Part shown: positions 34,671-39,517 of the stretch, piece by piece
Layout of the letters: each line of letters begins with the position of its first letter
Position numbering within the stretch: position 1 is the stretch's first letter
Assembly: GCA_003246255.1 (NCBI GenBank)
Contig: QKAX01000105.1
Span: forward strand, 1-39,517
DNA from: Demequina lutea
GTDB taxonomy: Bacteria; Actinomycetota; Actinomycetes; Actinomycetales; Demequinaceae
Reading direction: 5' to 3'
DNA: 39,517 nucleotides
The notes under the pieces: generated by a model
The model's database searches: none
What the model was told of the DNA's origin: nothing
The model's input: only the letters and a program-made list of their open reading frames with translations
Made by a program: the position numbers and the translations under genes

Positions 34671-36536
34671 ATGTGTGGAATCGTCGGTTACGTGGGCACT
34701 GGTGGCCCCGGCCCCCGTCCAGAAGGTGTTGTGCTGGGCGGACTTGAGCGTCTTGAGTACCGAGGCTACGACTCGGCCGGCATCGCGGTCGTGACGTCCG
34801 ATCCCGAGAAGCTTGCGATGGCGAAGAAGGCGGGCAAGCTCACCAACCTTGCGAAGGTGCTCGCTGAGTCGCCGTTGCCGGATGGCACGGCAGCCATCGG
34901 ACACACCCGCTGGGCGACGCACGGCGGGCCCACCGACTCCAATGCTCACCCTCACCTTGCCGCTGGCGGTCGCATCGCCATCATCCACAACGGCATCATC
35001 GAGAACTACCACTCGCTGCGCACCGAGCTCATGGAGCAGGGCGTCGAGTTCCAGTCGGAGACCGACACCGAGGCGGCGGGTCACCTGCTCGCCTCGTTTG
35101 TCGACAAGGGTCAGACGCTCGCGCAGGCGATGCGCTCCACCGCGCTGCGCCTCGAGGGGGCGTTCACGCTGCTGGCCATCGACGCGCGCGAGCCGCACAC
35201 TGTGGTGGGCACGCGCCGCAACTCGCCGCTCGTGGTGGGCCTCGGCGACGGTGAGAACTTCCTCGGCTCTGACGTGGTGGCGTTCATCGAGTACACGCGC
35301 ACAGCCCTGGAGCTCGACCAGGACGAGATCGTGGAGATCACGCCCGAGGGCGTCACGGTGACCACTCTGACCGGAGCCGTGGTGGAGCGCGAGCCCTTTG
35401 AGGTCACGTGGGATGCCTCCGCCGCGCAGAAGGGCGGTTTTGCGACGTTCATGGACAAGGAGATCCATGATCAGCCTGCGGCTGTCGCCGACACGCTGCG
35501 TGGGCGCCTCGACGACCACGGCCGCCTGAAGCTTGACGAAGGCACCATTCCCGAGGCACTCCTGGCGGCGGTCGACAAGATCATCGTGGTGGCATGCGGC
35601 ACAGCCGCGTACGCGGGCATGGTGGCCAAATACGCAGTGGAGCACTGGACGCGCATCCCCGTGGAGGTGGAGCTCGCGCACGAGTTCCGCTACCGGGACC
35701 CGATCCTCACAGCGCGCACCCTCGTGGTGGCGATGAGCCAGTCCGGCGAGACCATGGACACCATCATGGCGATCCGCCACGCGAAGCAGCAGGGCTCGCC
35801 CGTCGCCGCGATCGTCAACGTGCAGGGCTCCACGATCGCGCGCGAGGCCGACGCGGTGCTCTACACGCGCGCCGGGCCCGAGATTGCCGTGGCGTCCACG
35901 AAAGCGTTCCTTGCGCAGATCTCGGCCGCCTACCTGCTGGGCATCTATCTGGCCGAGCTGAGGGGAAACAAGTTCGCAGACGAGATTGCCTCGCTGCTGC
36001 GCGACCTTGACGAGATGCCGTCAAAGATTCAGCGCGTGCTGGACACTGCGGAGCCGCTGCGTGACCTCGCGCGCGACATGGCGTCGGAGAAGACTGTGCT
36101 GTTCCTCGGCCGCCACGTGGGCTATCCCGTGGCCCTCGAGGGCGCGCTCAAGCTCAAGGAGCTCGCATATATCCACGCCGAGGGCTTTGCCGCCGGCGAG
36201 CTCAAGCACGGCCCCATCGCTCTGATCGAGGAGGGCCAGCCGGTCTTCATCGTGCTGCCCAGCCCGCGCGGACGCGAGGTGCTGCACTCCAAGGTGATCT
36301 CCAACATTCAGGAGGTGCGCGCTCGTGGCGCCCGCACCGTGGTGATTGCCGAGGAAGGCGACGAGGCTGCGGCGCAATTCGCCGACCACCTGGTGACGGT
36401 GCCGCAGACGCCCACGCTGCTGATGCCGCTCGTGACGGTGGTGCCGTTGCAGATCTTTGCGCACGAGCTTGCGACGGCCAAGGGCTACGACGTGGACCAG
36501 CCTCGCAACCTCGCCAAGTCCGTCACCGTCGAGTAG
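34671..36536 (+). CDS. glmS: Glutamine-fructose-6-phosphate aminotransferase (isomerizing)
   Basis: 621 residues. Makes glucosamine-6-P from fructose-6-P and glutamine, the entry to amino-sugar synthesis. N-terminal class II amidotransferase with nucleophile Cys2 (MCGIVGYVG), GHTRWATHG and NGIIENY; two SIS domains with [11 protein letters not shown] and ASTKAF; C-terminal LAKSVTVE. The Met-Cys start fixes ATG at 34671 even though the frame opens at 34167. A -10 box 7 nt upstream and no leader mean a glmS ribozyme, as in Firmicutes, cannot be present. Heads glmS-acpS-alr-tsaE-tsaB-rimI. Confidence 0.99.
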   Translation: MCGIVGYVGTGGPGPRPEGVVLGGLERLEYRGYDSAGIAVVTSDPEKLAMAKKAGKLTNLAKVLAESPLPDGTAAIGHTRWATHGGPTDSNAHPHLAAGGRIAIIHNGIIENYHSLRTELMEQGVEFQSETDTEAAGHLLASFVDKGQTLAQAMRSTALRLEGAFTLLAIDAREPHTVVGTRRNSPLVVGLGDGENFLGSDVVAFIEYTRTALELDQDEIVEITPEGVTVTTLTGAVVEREPFEVTWDASAAQKGGFATFMDKEIHDQPAAVADTLRGRLDDHGRLKLDEGTIPEALLAAVDKIIVVACGTAAYAGMVAKYAVEHWTRIPVEVELAHEFRYRDPILTARTLVVAMSQSGETMDTIMAIRHAKQQGSPVAAIVNVQGSTIAREADAVLYTRAGPEIAVASTKAFLAQISAAYLLGIYLAELRGNKFADEIASLLRDLDEMPSKIQRVLDTAEPLRDLARDMASEKTVLFLGRHVGYPVALEGALKLKELAYIHAEGFAAGELKHGPIALIEEGQPVFIVLPSPRGREVLHSKVISNIQEVRARGARTVVIAEEGDEAAAQFADHLVTVPQTPTLLMPLVTVVPLQIFAHELATAKGYDVDQPRNLAKSVTVE

Positions 36537-36538
36537 CC

Positions 36539-36892
36539 GTGGCGGTCGTCGGCGTGGGCATCGACGTGGTCGAGCTCGAGCGCTTCGACCGCGCCGTTGC
36601 GAAGTCCTCAACCTTTGTGGAGCGCGTCTTCACGGAGGGTGAGCGCGGCCTTGGGCGCCACTCCCTTGCGGCGCGGTGGGCTGCGAAGGAGGCGCTTGCC
36701 AAGGCCCTGGGCGCGCCCGCCGGATTGGTATGGCACGACGCCGAGGTGGTGAAGGATCCCTCGGGTCAGCCGCGGTTGGTGATTCGTGGCACCGTAGCTC
36801 AGAGGGCGGCGGAGATGGGCATCGCTTCCCTCCACGTGTCGTTGTCCCACGACGCCGGTGTGGCGTCTGCTGTAGTGATTGCGGAGTCCTGA
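36539..36892 (+). CDS. acpS: Holo-[acyl-carrier-protein] synthase
   Basis: 117 residues from GTG at 36539, two bases after glmS. Transfers phosphopantetheine from CoA to acyl carrier protein. [12 protein letters not shown] with Asp9 and [13 protein letters not shown] with Glu51 are the metal/CoA-binding motifs; [15 protein letters not shown] ends the fold. Stop overlaps the alr start (TGATG). Confidence 0.97.
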   Translation: MAVVGVGIDVVELERFDRAVAKSSTFVERVFTEGERGLGRHSLAARWAAKEALAKALGAPAGLVWHDAEVVKDPSGQPRLVIRGTVAQRAAEMGIASLHVSLSHDAGVASAVVIAES

Positions 36893-37998
36893 TGTCTCGC
36901 CTGACAGTTGCTGTTGACGATGAGGCGATCGCCTCCAACGTCGCCTCCCTCGTGGCGCGCACCGATGCCGCCGTCATGGCGGTGGTGAAGGCCGACGCCT
37001 ATGGGCACGGACTCGCTCGTGCCGCGGCGGCCGCTCGCAGGGGCGGGGCCGCATGGCTGGGGGTCGCTCAGCCGCACGAGGCGCTCGAGCTGCGGCTCGC
37101 GGGCGACACGGGCCGCATCTTCACGTGGCTTTACGGCCCCGAAGTATCGGCTGCCACCCTGATCGCGGCCGACGTTGACCTGTCATTCAGCTCGCCCGAG
37201 GTGCTCGCGGTGATTGCGGCCGCCGCGAAGGAGGTGGGCGCGACTGCCCGCGTGCATCTCTCCGTGGACACGGGCCTCGCACGCGAGGGCTCGACGCCAG
37301 CCGATCTTCCGGCCCTGCTCGCCGCGGCCAAGGCAGCGCAGGACGACGGCCTGGTGACAGTCGTGGGCATGTGGTCGCATTTTGCGTGGGCGGACGCCCC
37401 CGGCCACGCCACGATCGACGCCCAGGCTGACGTGTTCCGCGCGGCGTGCGATGCCGCCGCCGCCGCGGGGCTCACGCTCGAGGTGCGCCACCTCGCCAAC
37501 TCCGCCGCGACGCTCACGCGCCCGGATCTGCACTTCGACCTCGTGCGACCCGGCATCGCGGTCTACGGGTTGCCCCCGGTCGAGGACCCGGACGGCAACA
37601 ACTGGGGCCTCACGCCAGCGATGGCGGTAACGTCGCGCATCGTGCTTGTCAAGGACGTCGAGGCGGGCCAGGGCGTGAGCTATGGCCACACCTACACCAC
37701 CTCCGAACCGACGACGCTTGGACTGGTGAGCGCCGGCTACAGCGACGGCATCTTCAGGTCCGTGGGCAACGTGGGCCAGGTGTCGGTGCGCGGACGCAGG
37801 TACACAGTGGCGGGGCGCATCTGCATGGATCAGTTTGTGCTCGACCTTGGACGCGGCACCGACGTGCAGGTGGGAGACGAGGTCACCCTGATAGGGCCCG
37901 GCGGCCCCACCGCGAAGGACTGGGCCGAGTACGCGGGCACCATCGACTACGAGATCGTGTGCAGGTTTGGCGGTCTGCGCCCCAAGGGAGTGTCATGA
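36892..37998 (+). CDS. alr: Alanine racemase
   Basis: 368 residues from ATG at 36892. PLP enzyme that makes D-alanine for peptidoglycan. PLP Lys33 in AVVKADAYGHG and the catalytic Tyr264 in GVSYGHTYTT are present; a C-terminal beta domain with GRICMDQFVLDLG follows. An upstream in-frame start lies in acpS and is rejected. In some actinobacteria an NAD(P)HX epimerase/dehydratase gene separates acpS and alr; here they are directly coupled. ATGA overlap with tsaE. Confidence 0.98.
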   Translation: MSRLTVAVDDEAIASNVASLVARTDAAVMAVVKADAYGHGLARAAAAARRGGAAWLGVAQPHEALELRLAGDTGRIFTWLYGPEVSAATLIAADVDLSFSSPEVLAVIAAAAKEVGATARVHLSVDTGLAREGSTPADLPALLAAAKAAQDDGLVTVVGMWSHFAWADAPGHATIDAQADVFRAACDAAAAAGLTLEVRHLANSAATLTRPDLHFDLVRPGIAVYGLPPVEDPDGNNWGLTPAMAVTSRIVLVKDVEAGQGVSYGHTYTTSEPTTLGLVSAGYSDGIFRSVGNVGQVSVRGRRYTVAGRICMDQFVLDLGRGTDVQVGDEVTLIGPGGPTAKDWAEYAGTIDYEIVCRFGGLRPKGVS

Positions 37999-38501
37999 AG
38001 TACACGGCGGCCGACGGCGACGCGATGCGCTCGCTCGGCGAGGCCTTCGCGCGCGTGCTGAGGGCTGGAGACCTGGTGATCCTGTCCGGCGGGCTCGGCG
38101 CGGGCAAGACGACGCTGGTGCAGGGCATCGGCGCGGGCCTTGGCGTGAAGGGGCAGGTGGCGAGCCCCACCTTCATCATCTCGCGCACGCATGCACCCGC
38201 GGCTGACGGCCCGTGGCTCGTCCACGTGGACGCGTATCGGCTCGGCACGCTGAGCGAGCTCGACCACCTGGACCTTGATGCCTCGACCGATGAGTCCGTG
38301 ACGATCGTCGAGTGGGGCGAGGGCAAGGCGGAGCAGCTGGCCGATGGCCACGCACTCATCGAGATCGAGCGCCCCCGCGGCGCGATCGAGGAGGGCGAGG
38401 ACGCGTCGGTAGGCGAGCGCGTCGTCACCGTGACCACCACTGGCGACGCGTGGGAGGGCCGTGAGTGGCCCGCAGAGGGCGCGTGGGAGGCGAACGCATG
38501 A
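37995..38501 (+). CDS. tsaE: tRNA t6A biosynthesis ATPase TsaE
   Basis: 168 residues from ATG at 37995. ATPase that cycles the TsaB-TsaD complex in t6A37 tRNA modification. Walker A GGLGAGKTT (residues 32-40), SPTFII and HVDAYRL, then VTIVEWGEG. A ~40-residue C-terminal tail goes beyond many homologues. Overlaps alr and tsaB by four bases each, so translation is coupled. Confidence 0.95.
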   Translation: MKYTAADGDAMRSLGEAFARVLRAGDLVILSGGLGAGKTTLVQGIGAGLGVKGQVASPTFIISRTHAPAADGPWLVHVDAYRLGTLSELDHLDLDASTDESVTIVEWGEGKAEQLADGHALIEIERPRGAIEEGEDASVGERVVTVTTTGDAWEGREWPAEGAWEANA

Positions 38502-39103
38502 TCGTGGCTATCGATACCTCATCGGCCATCTCCGTGGCCGTGACGGACGATCTGGCGAGCGAGGCGCTGGGGCGCCGCTCGGTGTTCGCGCCGCGCGGCC
38601 ATGCCGAGTTGCTGAGCGGGCTCGTCAAGGAGGCCATGGACGAGGCGGGAGCAGCTCGCGCCGCCATCACAGCCGTGGTGGTGGGCACGGGCCCCGCGCC
38701 GTTCACCGGACTGCGCGTGGGACTCGTGACGGCTCGCATGCTGGCGCTCGCGTGGAATGTGCCGCTGTACGGCGTGTGCTCGCTTGACGCACTGGGAGTC
38801 GCCCACCCCACCTCGCTCGTGCTCGCGGACGCGCGTCGCCGCGAGGTGTACTGGGCGCGCTACCGCGACGGCGTGCGCGTGGGGGGTCCCGATGTGGCTG
38901 CGCCCGCGGACCTCGTGGTGGAGGCGGGCGAGGCCCTGGTGGGCCGTGGGGGCGTGCTCTACCCGGAGGCCTTCCCGGGCGCCGTTGAGGCCGATCCCGA
39001 CCCGCTGCTGCTCGCGCGGGAGGCACTGCGCCGCCACGCCGCTGGCGAGGAGCTTCCCACCGAGCCGCTGTACCTGCGCAGGCCCGACGTCCACGGTGTC
39101 TGA
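38498..39103 (+). CDS. tsaB: tRNA t6A biosynthesis scaffold TsaB
   Basis: 201 residues from ATG at 38498. ASKHA-fold partner of TsaD. MIVAIDTSSAISVAV at the N-terminus, then GTGPAPFTGLRVGL and DARRREVYWARY. The start overlaps the tsaE stop (ATGA). An upstream in-frame ATG at 38465 lies in tsaE and would add residues unlike the family. TsaD would be expected beyond the window, after rimI. Confidence 0.95.
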   Translation: MIVAIDTSSAISVAVTDDLASEALGRRSVFAPRGHAELLSGLVKEAMDEAGAARAAITAVVVGTGPAPFTGLRVGLVTARMLALAWNVPLYGVCSLDALGVAHPTSLVLADARRREVYWARYRDGVRVGGPDVAAPADLVVEAGEALVGRGGVLYPEAFPGAVEADPDPLLLAREALRRHAAGEELPTEPLYLRRPDVHGV

Positions 39104-39104
39104 C

Positions 39105-39517
39105 ATGGCGTCCGACGCGTCGGCGGGGGAGGCGCGCCTGCGCGATCTCACGGCCGCGGACCTTCCCTGGATGGCCGAGGCCGAGCGAGAGATGTTCGGC
39201 GCGGGCGCGTGGTCCGCGGAGCTGATCGACCACGACTTCCGCTACGGCTACAACCGTTACCGCGGCATCGAGGTGGACGGCGAGCTCGCCGGCTACGCGG
39301 TCTACGGCTACGAGGGTGACGCGTTCCACCTCATGAACGTGGCCGTGTTGCCGCCGCATCGCAGGCGCGGGCTCGCGCGCATGGTGATGGAGGAGTTCCT
39401 GGCGGAGGCGACACGGCTCAAGGCGCCCGATGCGTGGCTCGAGGTCGCGGTGCCCAACGAGAGTGCGCGGGCGCTGTATGAGTCCTACGGCTTCGAGACC
39501 GTGCGCGTGCGGCGCAA
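39105..39517 (+). CDS. rimI: GNAT N-acetyltransferase, RimI type (3' end outside window)
   Basis: 137 residues in the window, open at the edge. ATG at 39105, one base after the tsaB stop. GNAT fold: LRDLTAADLPWMAEAEREMF, the acetyl-CoA loop HRRRGLARMV, then AWLEVAVPNESARALYESYGF. RimI acetylates ribosomal protein S18 in E. coli; by its place behind tsaB the RimI assignment is likely, though GNAT substrates are hard to infer. Confidence 0.9.
   Translation, partial: MASDASAGEARLRDLTAADLPWMAEAEREMFGAGAWSAELIDHDFRYGYNRYRGIEVDGELAGYAVYGYEGDAFHLMNVAVLPPHRRRGLARMVMEEFLAEATRLKAPDAWLEVAVPNESARALYESYGFETVRVRR

Noticed and set aside
33777-35780. 667-codon minus-strand frame across coaA and glmS
   Set aside because: It runs antisense to glmS and out of frame through coaA, both clearly real genes; composition is shadow-like (Arg/His/Gly-rich).

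Overview
The window is a high-GC, gene-dense stretch of an actinobacterial chromosome. Gene order (str operon, S10-spc-alpha cluster, truA-rplM-rpsI-glmM, coaA divergent from glmS-acpS-alr-tsaE-tsaB-rimI), a short-LID adenylate kinase, zinc-type S14, Ala/Lys/Pro-rich r-protein tails and frequent GTG starts point to Actinomycetota, probably Micrococcales. A Demequina/Cellulomonas-like host is my guess and was not tested. No insertion sequence, phage gene, CRISPR array or tRNA gene was seen.

Layout. 1-2249 (minus strand): a Ser/Thr protein kinase cut by the window edge, preceded by an FHA-domain protein. 2250-6907: a leader, then rpsL-rpsG-fusA-tuf, closed by a strong terminator. 6977-8602: two small membrane proteins and a convergent TSUP-family permease, with an unusual 44-bp direct repeat at two gene junctions. 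8603-21356: a leader, then an unbroken S10-spc cluster from rpsJ to rplO, followed by secY, adk and map. 21500-25331: six paralogous small repeat proteins, named LrA-LrF here, lying between map and infA. 25370-29369: infA promoter, infA, rpmJ, rpsM, rpsK, rpoA, rplQ, truA. 29429-33634: rplM-rpsI-glmM, then a DedA membrane protein and a methyltransferase. 33638-39517: coaA (minus) divergent from an apparently leaderless glmS, then acpS, alr, tsaE, tsaB and a partial rimI.

How it fits together. Most of the window makes ribosomes, elongation factors, RNA polymerase alpha and the protein-export and maturation machinery (SecY, Map). GlmM and GlmS supply amino-sugar precursors for peptidoglycan, and Alr supplies D-alanine. 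AcpS and CoaA serve the acyl-carrier and CoA supply. TsaE and TsaB serve t6A tRNA modification.

The most interesting part is the six-gene array at 21500-25331. Every protein is built on a strict 26-residue repeat resembling variant leucine-rich (LRV) or HEAT-like repeats. Four long members carry repeats A-B-C-D plus a C-terminal ELR(D/E)R motif. Two short members carry only A-C-D. The order is long-long-short twice. A palindrome matching the CRP/GlxR half-site pattern lies upstream of the second gene. The second notable signal is a nearly identical element about 40 nt upstream of both rpsL and rpsJ, inside two long leaders that can form the same outer helix around different inner hairpins.
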